A stretch of DNA of 64,000 nucleotides from DAIMFL01 sp964372215 (GTDB lineage: Bacteria > Pseudomonadota > Alphaproteobacteria > Dongiales > Dongiaceae), in NCBI GenBank assembly GCA_964372215.1, contig CAYJQC010000004.1:124001-188000 (forward strand), given 5' to 3'. Under the pieces are notes generated by a model, which was not told where the DNA came from, made no database searches, and was given only the letters and a program-made list of their open reading frames with translations. Positions 53,665-61,992 of this stretch are shown in pieces. Positions within the stretch are counted from its first letter, which is position 1, and every line of letters begins with the position of its first letter. The translations under genes and the position numbers were made by a program.

Positions 53665-54711
53665 GTGCGGCTGACCCTTCGCGACTTCCTGCCGCCGCCC
53701 GGACCGGTCACGGTCTGGCTCATGGGCGTCGACGCGGCGGCGGTTTTCGCGGCCTATCCCGCGGTCGACGATGCGTTGAAGAAGCGATCTGGCCATCGCC
53801 TGCTCATTACCTTGCCCGCTGACGAGTTGCCAGGGCTGCGTCGGCGTTTGCCGCACGAGGTCGTGGCGGCGCAGCCGGGTCCGGCAGGCACGCGGCGGTG
53901 GCTGCGCACCCTGCAGCCGATACTCGTCGTTCTGCTAGGTGTCGACGGATCCGGGGAAGCGGCGAGGACGATAAGCTTCACCGGCAGGACCGACGTGTCG
54001 GTCGAGAAAATCCTGGCTGCGTTGCCGGGCGCGCCGACCGCACCCAGGTCGGTGCAGAGGCACCGGCTGCGCGAGCTTGGGGTTCGTCTTGCCGTCGGTC
54101 GTCCGCTCGCGGGCCTCGATGCGCTAGGGTGCCGGCTGGGCCGGCCGGACTGTATCCTCTGCCTCGGCAACGGACCGTCGAGCGAGGATCCGGCGCTGGC
54201 CGATGTCGGCGCCGATCGGTTGTTCCGGGTCAACTGGACCTGGCGCGGACGCGGCCGGCTGACCGAGCCCGACGTGGTTTTCACCGCCGACCCCGAATTG
54301 CCGGGGCGCCGGCATCGCCCGATCATCTGTTTTCCGCGCCGCGATCTCGGCGTGGCGGTTCTGGTCCGCCATCTGCTCGCGCTGCGCCCGCCGTCGGGCT
54401 ACCTGTTTCTCGATGGCCTGCCGGATTTCGCCGACGAACTCGCCGCAGATCCGATCCCGACCAACGGCGCGTTGATGATCGCCGTCGCGGCGGCTCTCGC
54501 GCCGCGCGAACTCGTCATCGCCGGCATCGATCTCTACGCCCACGCGGCCGGTCGCTATCCCGGCGACAGCGAGGCGCTCGATGGCTACAGCCGCCAGCAT
54601 GATCGCGATTGCGACCTCGCGTTGATCCGGCGGGCGCTCGATGGGTTCGACGGTCGGGTGACCATCTTCGGCGAAACGCTCCGCGCCGCGCTCGGGCGCC
54701 AGCGAGCGTGA
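53665..54711 (+). CDS. GT42-sialyltransferase-like protein with an N-terminal extension
   Basis: A 348-residue soluble protein I could not match to a named family with certainty. The C-terminal part (about 160-345) follows the pattern of bacterial GT42 sialyltransferases such as CstII: GNGPS at 168-172, an FRVN nucleotide-contact-like segment at 187-190, PTNGALMIAVAAAL at 265-278, GIDLY at 287-291, and His312 in QHDRDCDLAL aligned with the catalytic His of CstII. The N-terminal part (about 40-95: RLLITLPADELPGLRRRLPHEV, then LQPILVVLLG in outline) vaguely recalls the glycosyltransferase N domain of WaaA. It follows the aldehyde dehydrogenase by 27 bases on the same strand. The fold call is inference from motifs. 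Confidence 0.55.
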   Translation: MRLTLRDFLPPPGPVTVWLMGVDAAAVFAAYPAVDDALKKRSGHRLLITLPADELPGLRRRLPHEVVAAQPGPAGTRRWLRTLQPILVVLLGVDGSGEAARTISFTGRTDVSVEKILAALPGAPTAPRSVQRHRLRELGVRLAVGRPLAGLDALGCRLGRPDCILCLGNGPSSEDPALADVGADRLFRVNWTWRGRGRLTEPDVVFTADPELPGRRHRPIICFPRRDLGVAVLVRHLLALRPPSGYLFLDGLPDFADELAADPIPTNGALMIAVAAALAPRELVIAGIDLYAHAAGRYPGDSEALDGYSRQHDRDCDLALIRRALDGFDGRVTIFGETLRAALGRQRA

Positions 54712-54758
54712 GGACCGGCGCCGGCATCGCGCGCGTGAGCGCCGGCCTGCGAACAGCC

Positions 54759-55469
54759 TCAGGACGCTTCCTTCTCGAGCGGCTGACCTGACGGCGTCTT
54801 CGCCGCCGGCTCGAGGAAGCGCGACAGCAGCTCGACCTCCGCCTCGTTGTGGCTGCGGGCGAGGTACTCGGCGCGAACCGGGTCCTGCGCCACGACAGCA
54901 TCGATCAGCGCCCCGTGCTCCTCGGCGACCTCGCCGTAGTCCTTCGGCAGGAATCCGGCGTTCACCATGTGGAACCGGACCTGCTGCAGGATGAACTGAT
55001 GCTGGTCGGCGAGGCGCCGGTGCCGGGCCAGCGCGACGATCTCGCGATGCAGGCGGAAGTCGATGTCGGTGACGTCGTGATAGCGCTGCTCCGCGATCGC
55101 CGTGGAAAGCTCCGCCGCGGTGGCCTTCAGCGCCTGGCCGTCGCTCTTGGTGATGTTGCCGGCTGCCAATCGCGCCGCCAGGCCCTCCAGGGCGCCGCGC
55201 AGGGTGTAGACCTCCCAGGCGTCGGCCACCGAGGTCTCGGCGACCTGCCAGCGGGTGAACGCGATCTGCTGTACGAGCCCTTCGCGGGCGAGCACGGCGA
55301 GGGCGGAGCGCACAGTTCCGCGGCTCACCCCCAACTCCTCGGATAGCTGGGTTTCGAGCAGCCGCGCGCCGGCCGCGAGCACGCCGTCGAGAATATGCGA
55401 GCGAATGAGATCGGCCGCCCGGCGATCGAGCAGGCGCGTTTCCGACTTCAGACTGGCGAGCTTTGCCAT
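54759..55469 (-). CDS. GntR-family transcriptional regulator (FCD)
   Basis: A 236-residue regulator. The HTH spans ADLIRSHILDGVLAAGARLLE and LSEELGVSRGTVRSALAVLAREGL. The FCD domain has DIDFRLHREIVALARHRRL and the helical C terminus. It is convergent with the GT42-like gene and divergent from matB. Three TTGT-YR-ACAA sites (one before this gene at 55537) make it the candidate regulator of region 42131-54711; matB control, as by MatR elsewhere, is an alternative. Confidence 0.88.
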   Translation of the reverse strand: MAKLASLKSETRLLDRRAADLIRSHILDGVLAAGARLLETQLSEELGVSRGTVRSALAVLAREGLVQQIAFTRWQVAETSVADAWEVYTLRGALEGLAARLAAGNITKSDGQALKATAAELSTAIAEQRYHDVTDIDFRLHREIVALARHRRLADQHQFILQQVRFHMVNAGFLPKDYGEVAEEHGALIDAVVAQDPVRAEYLARSHNEAEVELLSRFLEPAAKTPSGQPLEKEAS

Positions 55470-55818
55470 CGATAATCCATGTTTCCAGGCAGGGAGTCCC
55501 AGGCAACGCCTGGGATGATCCGCTCCGAGTATCCTGTTGTCAACAATCAGGAATTGACCAAAGACTCTCCCCGGTATCGGGGACTCGAGCTGCAGCTGCG
55601 GCCGCCAGGAGTGTCAATGAGGTCAATAGGGCCAGCGGGCGCCGTGTGGTGGCCCGGCGGCGCGTAAGGCTCTGCAGGACCACGACTACATCGCGCAAGG
55701 TTTGACAACCGAATTCGATCGACCGCTCGTGTCGATGGTCTTCCCCGGGGCTTCCGCCGGCTTGCCCATGGTGTCAATGTCGACGGACCCTGGCCGGGAC
55801 GAGGACCGGATTGCCCCC
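55470..55818. other. Regulatory intergenic region between the GntR gene and matB
   Basis: This 349-base stretch holds no supported gene. Visible elements are an 8-bp-stem hairpin (TCCCAGGC-AAC-GCCTGGGA at 55497-55515), operator copy C around 55534-55550, a hairpin TCCCCG-GTAT-CGGGGA at 55568-55583, and the palindrome AGCTGCAGCT near 55588. The matB reading frame stays open upstream to 55702 with non-family sequence. Confidence 0.5.
55534..55550. promoter_or_regulatory. TTGT-YR-ACAA operator, copy C, upstream of the GntR gene
   Basis: The + strand reads CTGTTGTCAACAATCAG, whose core TTGT-CA-ACAA is an inverted repeat with near-symmetric flanks. The reverse complement shares the 13-mer TGATTGTTGACAA with copy A. 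TTGACA read leftward may be the -35 of the GntR gene, so autoregulation is likely. Confidence 0.6.
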
Positions 55819-57357
55819 ATGAATCTGTTCACGACCATCCTCGAGGCGGTGCCCGGCGAGGCCAAGATCCTGATCGACAGGCCAGCGGAAGTGCCGCACG
55901 GAACCGTGACTTACGGAGAGTTCTTCAAGCTGACCGGGCGGCTTGCCGGGGCGCTGCTTGCGCTCGGCGTGCGGCCCGGCGACCGGGTCGCGGTCCAGGT
56001 CGACAAGTCCTGGCAGGCGCTGGCTCTCTATCTGGCGACGGTCAGGGCCGGCGCGGTGTTCTTGCCGCTCAACGTCGGTTACACCGCGGCCGAGATCGCC
56101 TATTTCCTCGGTGACGCCGAGCCGGCAGTGTTCGTCTGCCGGCCCCAGGACCAGCCGGCGCTGGCGCAGGTGGCCACCGGTGCAGGCGTCGAGCAGGTAG
56201 CGACCCTCGGCACCGATGGCGATGGCACGTTGATGGAGCGGGCCGCCAACACGGCGCCAGACTTCGTCACCTTGGCTCGGGAGGACGACGACCTCGCGGC
56301 CATCCTCTACACCTCAGGTACCACCGGGCGCTCCAAGGGCGCCATGCTGACCCACGAGAACCTGCGGTCGAACGCGCGGGCCCTGGTCGAGGCCTGGCGC
56401 TTCACCGGGGACGACGTGCTGATCCACGCCCTGCCGATCTTCCACACCCACGGTCTGTTCGTCGCCACCAATGTGGTGCTGCTGGCCGGCGCCTCGATGA
56501 TCTTCATGGCGCGGTTCGATGCCGATGTCGTGGTCACCGCCCTGCCGCGGGCGACCAGCCTGATGGGCGTGCCGACCTTCTACACGCGCCTGGTGGAGCA
56601 CCCGGGCCTCACCCGGGCGGCGACCGGCCATATGCGCCTGTTCGTCTCCGGCTCGGCGCCGCTGCTCGCCGAGACCCATCGCCGCTTCGCCGAGTTGACC
56701 GGCCACGCCATCCTCGAGCGCTACGGCATGACCGAGACCAACATGATCACCTCGAACCCCTATGACGGCACGCGTGTGCCGGGTGCGGTCGGCTTCGCGC
56801 TGCCGGGCGTCACCGTCCGGATCGCCGACCCGGAGACGGGGCGGCATCTGCCGGCAGGCGAGATCGGCGTGATCGAGGTGAGGGGCCCCAACGTCTTCAA
56901 GGGCTACTGGCGCATGCCCGACAAGACGGCGGCAGAATTCCGCGCCGACGGCTTCTTCATCACCGGCGATCTCGGCCGGATCGACGAGCATGGCTATGTC
57001 CACATCGTCGGGCGCGGCAAGGACCTGGTGATCTCCGGCGGCTACAACGTCTATCCCAAGGAAGTCGAAGCCGAGATCGACGCGCTGCCCGGCGTGGCGG
57101 AGAGCGCGGTCATCGGCCTGCCGCACCCCGACTTCGGCGAAGCGGTGACCGCGGTCGTGGTGCTGGAGTCCGGGGCCGGACTGACCGAGGCCGACGTGCT
57201 GGCGGCGGTTGGCGGGCGGCTGGCAAGGTTCAAGCAGCCGAAGCGCGTGCTGTTCGTCGACGCGCTGCCGCGCAACTCCATGGGCAAGGTGCAGAAGAAC
57301 CTCCTGCGCGAGGCTCATGCCGAGCTCTACCAGTCCTCCTCCCGCGCTTGCGGTTGA
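55819..57357 (+). CDS. Malonyl-CoA synthetase (MatB-like acyl-CoA ligase)
   Basis: A 512-residue adenylate-forming ligase. The P-loop is YTSGTTG at 164-170. Other motifs are MPIFHTHGLFVATN-like LPIFHTHGLFVAT, RYGMTETNM (A5), the GDLGRID element and the catalytic Lys in NSMGKVQKN near the end. The HTHGLF and ERYGMTETNMITSNPY stretches fit malonyl-CoA synthetase. ATG 55819 starts the MNLFTTILEA segment and gives family length; the upstream extension has no similarity. Neither a malonyl-CoA decarboxylase nor a dedicated malonate carrier is adjacent, though the TRAP system is a candidate. Confidence 0.82.
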   Translation: MNLFTTILEAVPGEAKILIDRPAEVPHGTVTYGEFFKLTGRLAGALLALGVRPGDRVAVQVDKSWQALALYLATVRAGAVFLPLNVGYTAAEIAYFLGDAEPAVFVCRPQDQPALAQVATGAGVEQVATLGTDGDGTLMERAANTAPDFVTLAREDDDLAAILYTSGTTGRSKGAMLTHENLRSNARALVEAWRFTGDDVLIHALPIFHTHGLFVATNVVLLAGASMIFMARFDADVVVTALPRATSLMGVPTFYTRLVEHPGLTRAATGHMRLFVSGSAPLLAETHRRFAELTGHAILERYGMTETNMITSNPYDGTRVPGAVGFALPGVTVRIADPETGRHLPAGEIGVIEVRGPNVFKGYWRMPDKTAAEFRADGFFITGDLGRIDEHGYVHIVGRGKDLVISGGYNVYPKEVEAEIDALPGVAESAVIGLPHPDFGEAVTAVVVLESGAGLTEADVLAAVGGRLARFKQPKRVLFVDALPRNSMGKVQKNLLREAHAELYQSSSRACG

Positions 57358-57383
57358 GCAGCAACGGCGCGACGGCACCGCTC

Positions 57384-57914
57384 GTGAAGTTCGCCCTGGT
57401 TCGCCACACCGCCGTCGAGGTTGCGCCCGGAATTTGCTACGGCCGCCTCGACCTGCCGCTGGCGCCCGGCGCGGTGCAGCATCTTGCCGCCGTCGTCGCC
57501 CGGCTTGCCGAGTTCGGTCCGGCGCGGCTGTGGTCCAGCCCCGCGCAGCGCTGCCGCCGCCTGGCGGAGGCGCTGGCGCCGGCGGCCGGCACGCCACCCG
57601 TCTTCGATGAACGCCTGCTCGAGCTCGATCTCGGAGCCTGGGAGGGCCGCGCCTGGGACGGCGTGGCACGCGCCGATCTCGACCGCTGGGCCGCCGACCC
57701 GCTCGGCTTCGCCGCGCCGGGCGGCGAGACCGGGAATGCGCTGGTCGCGCGCGTCACCGCCGCCTTCGCGGATATCTCCACAATCCCGGGCGACCATGTG
57801 GTGGTCACCCATGGCGGCCCGCTGCGGGTGCTGTCGGCGCTGGCGCGGGCGGCGCCGGTCGATCTGCTGGCCCCGGCCCCGGCGCTGGGCTCGGTCGAGA
57901 TCGTCGCGCTGTAG
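57384..57914 (+). CDS. cobC: Histidine phosphatase family protein, likely alpha-ribazole phosphatase (CobC)
   Basis: A 176-residue phosphatase. It has the RHT catalytic motif (FALVRHTAVE, His8), ARLWSSPAQRC with the second catalytic Arg, ELDLGAWEGR and VVTHGGPLRVL with the second His. CobC removes phosphate from alpha-ribazole-5'-phosphate or AdoCbl-5'-phosphate. GTG 57384 starts the fold; TTG 57348 would add 12 residues. Its position beside cobS and cobT supports the assignment. Confidence 0.85.
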   Translation: MKFALVRHTAVEVAPGICYGRLDLPLAPGAVQHLAAVVARLAEFGPARLWSSPAQRCRRLAEALAPAAGTPPVFDERLLELDLGAWEGRAWDGVARADLDRWAADPLGFAAPGGETGNALVARVTAAFADISTIPGDHVVVTHGGPLRVLSALARAAPVDLLAPAPALGSVEIVAL

Positions 57915-57921
57915 GCCGGCG

Positions 57922-58680
57922 TCAGGACAGCGCGGCGGCGAGCACCGCAAGCACCAGGCATTCCGCGATCTGGCCGCCGGCGCCCAGCACGTCGCCGGTA
58001 TGGCCGCCGATCTGGCGTCGGGCGAGCCAGGCCACCACGAGACCAGCCAGGGCGGCGGCAAATATTGCGGCCGAAGCCGCGCCGATCGGCAGCAGGAGCA
58101 ATGCCGCCGCGCAGGCGATCGTGATGCCGGTGGCGGCGGCGCGGCGGTCAGGGGCCGCGCCTTGCGAGGCCAGCCCGTCGCGGCGCGCCGGCGAGAGCAT
58201 GAGCATCAGCCCGACGATGGCGCCACGGCCCAGACTCCCTGCGGCGATCAGCACGATCATCACGGGTCCCGGCATGGCGACGGCCGTGATCGCCGCGATG
58301 CGCAGCGCCAGCGCCAGGACCAGCGCGATCACGCCGTAGCTGCCGATGCGGCTGTCGCGCATGATTTCCAGCTTGCGCTCGCGGGTGGCGCCGCCGCCGA
58401 ACCCATCGGCGGTGTCGGCCAGCCCGTCCTCGTGCATGGCGCCGGTGACCAGCACCTGTGCGCCGAGGGCGAACACTGCCGCGAGCATCGGCGGACATCC
58501 GAGCCCGTAGCCGACCCCATAGGCCAGGCCGCCCAAGGCACCCACCACCGCACCGACCACCGGAAAGGCCCAGATCATGCGGCGCAGGTCGGGTGCCGGC
58601 CGCGCATCGCCGGTCACGCCGGCCGGCAAGCGGGTCAGCAGCTGGAACGCGGCCAGCAGGTCGTCGAGTGCCGCAGCCAT
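57922..58680 (-). CDS. cobS: Adenosylcobinamide-GDP ribazoletransferase (cobalamin synthase)
   Basis: A 252-residue membrane enzyme joining AdoCbi-GDP to alpha-ribazole (phosphate). Features are FQLLTRLPAG, the DGLADTADGFGGG motif (acidic metal site) followed by RMDSRIGSYG-like MRDSRIGSYGVIAL, and several hydrophobic segments. ATG 58680 was chosen because it begins the family-like N terminus; the longer frame runs into cobT. It ends 8 bases from cobC on the opposite strand. Confidence 0.93.
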   Translation of the reverse strand: MAAALDDLLAAFQLLTRLPAGVTGDARPAPDLRRMIWAFPVVGAVVGALGGLAYGVGYGLGCPPMLAAVFALGAQVLVTGAMHEDGLADTADGFGGGATRERKLEIMRDSRIGSYGVIALVLALALRIAAITAVAMPGPVMIVLIAAGSLGRGAIVGLMLMLSPARRDGLASQGAAPDRRAAATGITIACAAALLLLPIGAASAAIFAAALAGLVVAWLARRQIGGHTGDVLGAGGQIAECLVLAVLAAALS

Positions 58681-58691
58681 GTTGCGGTCGT

Positions 58692-59732
58692 TCAGTCGTC
58701 GCCCTTGTCGGCGACGCCAGCCTCGGCGAAGGTCGCCATGCCGCCGTGGCAGGCGAGGGCGGCCTTGAGCACCTGAACCGCCAGCGCCGCGCCCGAAGCC
58801 TCGCCGAGGCGCATGCCGAGGTCGAGCAGGGGTGCCAAGCCGAGGGCCTCCGCCAGGCCGCGATGGCCGGCCTCGGCCGAGGCATGGGCGATCATGGCGT
58901 GATCGAGCGCGCCGCGCGCCAGCCGCGCGAGCGGAGCCGCGGCCGCGGTACAGACGAAACCGTCGAGCAGCACCGGCAGGTGGTGATGACGGGCCGCCAG
59001 CACGGCGCCCAGGATCGCCGCCAGCTCGCGCCCGCCGAGCGTCCTGGCGATTGCCAGGGGATCGTCGAGGCACGCGGCGTGGCGCGCCAGGCCGGCGTCG
59101 ATCGCCGCGCGCTTGCGCGCGAGCCCGGCGTCGTCGACGCCGGTGCCGCGGCCAGCCCAGCGTTCGCCGCCGCCGCCGTAGAGCGCCGCGGCGATCGCCG
59201 CCGCGGTCGTTGTATTGCCGATGCCCATCTCGCCCAGGCAGAGCAGGTCGGCCTCGGGCGAGACGGCGTCATAGCCGGTCGACACGGCGGCCAGGAACTC
59301 GTCCTCGCGCATCGCCGGGCCCTGGGTGAAATCGCCGGTCGGGCGGTCGAGCTCGAGCGGCACCACCTCGAGACGGGCCTGCGCCGCCTTGGAGAGCTGG
59401 TTGATGGCGGCGCCGCCGGCGGCGAAATTGGCGACCATCTGTCCGGTCACCACCGCGGGAAAGGCCGAGACGCCGCGCGCGACCACGCCGTGATTGCCGG
59501 CGAAGACCAGCACCTCGACGCTGTCGAGCCGAGGCATCGAGCGGCCCTGCCAGCGCGCCAGCCAGGCGGCGATGTCCTCGAGCCGGCCGAGGCTGCCCAG
59601 TGGCTTGGTGAGCTGCGACTGGCGCGCGGCGACGGCGTCGACGGCCGCATCGTCGCCGGACCACAGGTCGCGGCCAGCCTGGCGCAGATCGTCGAGGGTC
59701 GCGAAGCGTGGCGTGCGGGTCTGGTCGAGCAT
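58692..59732 (-). CDS. cobT: Nicotinate-nucleotide--dimethylbenzimidazole phosphoribosyltransferase
   Basis: A 346-residue enzyme making alpha-ribazole-5'-phosphate. Landmarks are KPLGSLGRLEDIAAWLA near residue 45, FAGNHGVVARGVSAFP, the EMGIGNTTTAAAI motif with the catalytic Glu region, and the C-terminal LGEASGAALAVQVLKAALACH. Eleven bases separate it from cobS downstream. Confidence 0.95.
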   Translation of the reverse strand: MLDQTRTPRFATLDDLRQAGRDLWSGDDAAVDAVAARQSQLTKPLGSLGRLEDIAAWLARWQGRSMPRLDSVEVLVFAGNHGVVARGVSAFPAVVTGQMVANFAAGGAAINQLSKAAQARLEVVPLELDRPTGDFTQGPAMREDEFLAAVSTGYDAVSPEADLLCLGEMGIGNTTTAAAIAAALYGGGGERWAGRGTGVDDAGLARKRAAIDAGLARHAACLDDPLAIARTLGGRELAAILGAVLAARHHHLPVLLDGFVCTAAAAPLARLARGALDHAMIAHASAEAGHRGLAEALGLAPLLDLGMRLGEASGAALAVQVLKAALACHGGMATFAEAGVADKGDD

Positions 59733-59777
59733 GTCACTCTCGTCGGGATGAAGGGATGGGAACGGAAACGGCGCCGG

Positions 59778-61118
59778 TCATTGTTTCCTTGCCGGCGAAA
59801 GATCGTCCCGCCGGGCAATGGCATGGAAGAAGCTGCCGGTCACGCGGCCGCGCCGGCTGCCGGCGGGCTCTCCGGCGGCGCCGCGCCCGTCGGTCATCTC
59901 GGCCAGCGGCGCATCGTTGCCGCCTTCCGCGATGGTGGCGTAATGGAACTCGTGACCGCGCAGGATGCTGCCGGCCGGTCCGACGGCCGAGTCGGCGAGC
60001 AGCCGCGCCTGACGGTAGCCGAGATGCAATCGCCGCCTGGCGAAGCTGGTGGCGTGGCCGAGCAGGGCGGTCATCTCATGGCGCTGCCCGTCGGCATCGA
60101 GCAGGCCGGCGCCCAGTACCATGTAGCCGCCGCATTCGCCGTGCACCGGCCTGTCGGCCGCGAATGCCGCCAGGCCGCGGCGGAACCGGCCGGCCGCGGC
60201 CAGGGTCGCGCCATGCAGTTCGGGATAGCCGCCCGGCAGCCAGCAGGCATCGCAATCCGCCGGGGGCGCCTCGTCGGCGAGCGGCGAGAAGGCGACGATC
60301 TCGGCGCCGGCCCGGCGCCAGCCCGCGACCAGGTGCGGATAGATGAAAGTGAAGGCGGCATCCTCGGCGAGTGCGATGCGCTGGCCGGGCGGCGGCAGCG
60401 CGGCGATGTCGGTCGCGCCGACGGCCGGCATCGGCGCCGCCAGCGCCATGATGGCGTCGAGGTCGAGATGATGCTCGGCGAGCGCGGCCAGGCGATCGAG
60501 CAAGCCGGGCAGGTCGCCGTGCTCGCGCGCCTGCACCAGGCCGAGATGACGTTCGGGGAGCGCCACCGTCGCGTCGCGCGGCACGGCGCCCAGCACCTCG
60601 ATGCCGATCGCCGCGATCGCGTCGGCGACGGTGTCGCGGTGGCGGTCGCTGCCGAAGCGGTTGAGGACGACCCCGCCGATCCTGACCGATGGATCGTGGA
60701 TCGCGAAGCCGCGCGCGACGGCGGCGGCCGACTGCGACTGCCCCGAGACATCGAGCACCAGCAGCACCGGAAAGCCGAAGCGCGCCGCAAGATCGGCGGC
60801 CGCTCCGCGCTGGCCCCCGGCCCCCGGCAGTCCGTCGAACAGGCCCATCGCGGATTCGACGATCAGGAGTTCACCCTCCGCCGCCGCGCCCGCTGCCACG
60901 GCGTCGAGCAGGGCGGGGGACATGGCCCAGCTGTCGAGATTGGGGCTGGCGAGGCCGCTCGCTGCCGCATGAAAGGCGGGATCGATATAGTCGGGGCCGG
61001 ATTTTGCCGCGCGCACCGCGACGCCGCGGCGCCGCAGCGCCGCCAGCAGGGCCAGCGTCAGTGTCGTCTTGCCGGCGCCCGAGCGCGGGGCGGCGACGAT
61101 CAGCCCGCGCGGAACCAT
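59778..61118 (-). CDS. cobB: Cobyrinate a,c-diamide synthase (CobB/CbiA)
   Basis: A 446-residue two-domain amidase. The N-terminal ATP-binding domain has APRSGAGKTTLTLALL and AAKSGPDYIDPAFH; the C-terminal glutaminase domain has the Cys nucleophile in HGECGGYMVLG and the LHLGYRQARLL/GHEFHYA segment. ATG 61118 is used, as the longer frame upstream is inside cobA and cbiD. It overlaps the cobA stop by 19 bases. Confidence 0.95.
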   Translation of the reverse strand: MVPRGLIVAAPRSGAGKTTLTLALLAALRRRGVAVRAAKSGPDYIDPAFHAAASGLASPNLDSWAMSPALLDAVAAGAAAEGELLIVESAMGLFDGLPGAGGQRGAAADLAARFGFPVLLVLDVSGQSQSAAAVARGFAIHDPSVRIGGVVLNRFGSDRHRDTVADAIAAIGIEVLGAVPRDATVALPERHLGLVQAREHGDLPGLLDRLAALAEHHLDLDAIMALAAPMPAVGATDIAALPPPGQRIALAEDAAFTFIYPHLVAGWRRAGAEIVAFSPLADEAPPADCDACWLPGGYPELHGATLAAAGRFRRGLAAFAADRPVHGECGGYMVLGAGLLDADGQRHEMTALLGHATSFARRRLHLGYRQARLLADSAVGPAGSILRGHEFHYATIAEGGNDAPLAEMTDGRGAAGEPAGSRRGRVTGSFFHAIARRDDLSPARKQ

Positions 61119-61942
61119 CGGACGTTCTCTTCGATCTGCGGCATCAGGCTCAGCAGTTGCTCGCGCATGGCGACGATCCCGCCGATGGCGACGATCGCCG
61201 GCGGCGCGATCTCGGCGCGCTCGACCGCGTCCGGCGCCTCGCCCAGGGTGGTGATGAGGATGCGTTCCTCCGGCGTGGTGGCGGAGGCGATTACCGCTGT
61301 CGGCGTCGCCGCGGCAAGCCCGCCCTGCATGAGTGCGGCGGCGATGGCGCCGAGGTTGTGCATCGCCATGTAGAGCACGATCGGCTGGTTGAGCCGTCCG
61401 AGCGCCGCCCAGTCGGGTGCGTCCTGGTCCTCGGCGCCATGGCCGGTGGCGAAGATCACCGCGTGGTTGACCCCGCGCAGGGTGGCCGGGATCGAGGCTG
61501 CCGCGAGTCCCGCCAGCCCCGCGGTGATGCCGGGGATGACCCGGAACGGCACGCCCTCCCGCGCCAATGTCAGGACTTCCTCGCCGCCGCGGCCGAAGAC
61601 GAAGGGGTCGCCGCCCTTGAGCCGGATCACCCGCCGCTGCGCCCGCGCCAGCGTCACCAGCCGCGCGGTGATGTCGGACTGAATGGCCGAGGGCTTGCCG
61701 CCGCGTTTTCCGGCGAAGACGTGCTCGGCCTGGGGCGGCGCCAGCGCCAGGATGCGCGGGTCGACCAGGGCGTCGTGGACGATCACGTCGGCCTGCAGCA
61801 GCCCGGCGAGGGCATGCAGGGTCAGATGGCCAGGGTCGCCCGGCCCGGCACCCGCCAGCCAGACATGGCCGGGCTCGAGCGCGGGGAATCCGGCCAGCAG
61901 CTGGCGCAGTGCCTCGGTCAGCGTGTCGGGCGATTGCGTCAT
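61100..61942 (-). CDS. cobA: Uroporphyrinogen-III C-methyltransferase (SUMT)
   Basis: A 280-residue SAM-dependent enzyme giving precorrin-2. It shows WLAGAGPGDPGHLTLHAL (the P-loop-like SAM site), YDALVD-like VHDALVDPRIL, RGGKPSAIQ, the RLKGGDPFVFGRGGEEV motif and GITAGLAG. ATG 61942 is preferred because AGGA lies 7 bases upstream; ATG 61948 is possible. It lies back to back with cbiD, with only about 50 bases between starts. Confidence 0.94.
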   Translation of the reverse strand: MTQSPDTLTEALRQLLAGFPALEPGHVWLAGAGPGDPGHLTLHALAGLLQADVIVHDALVDPRILALAPPQAEHVFAGKRGGKPSAIQSDITARLVTLARAQRRVIRLKGGDPFVFGRGGEEVLTLAREGVPFRVIPGITAGLAGLAAASIPATLRGVNHAVIFATGHGAEDQDAPDWAALGRLNQPIVLYMAMHNLGAIAAALMQGGLAAATPTAVIASATTPEERILITTLGEAPDAVERAEIAPPAIVAIGGIVAMREQLLSLMPQIEENVRWFRAG

Positions 61943-61992
61943 CGGCATGTCCTGCGGTGACAGCGCGTCCGCCCACGGCTATATCCGGGGGC

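Noticed and set aside
58458..61373. A 971-codon rightward ORF opposite cobS, cobT and cobB
   Set aside because: A shadow frame; the leftward genes carry full catalytic motifs and correct lengths.
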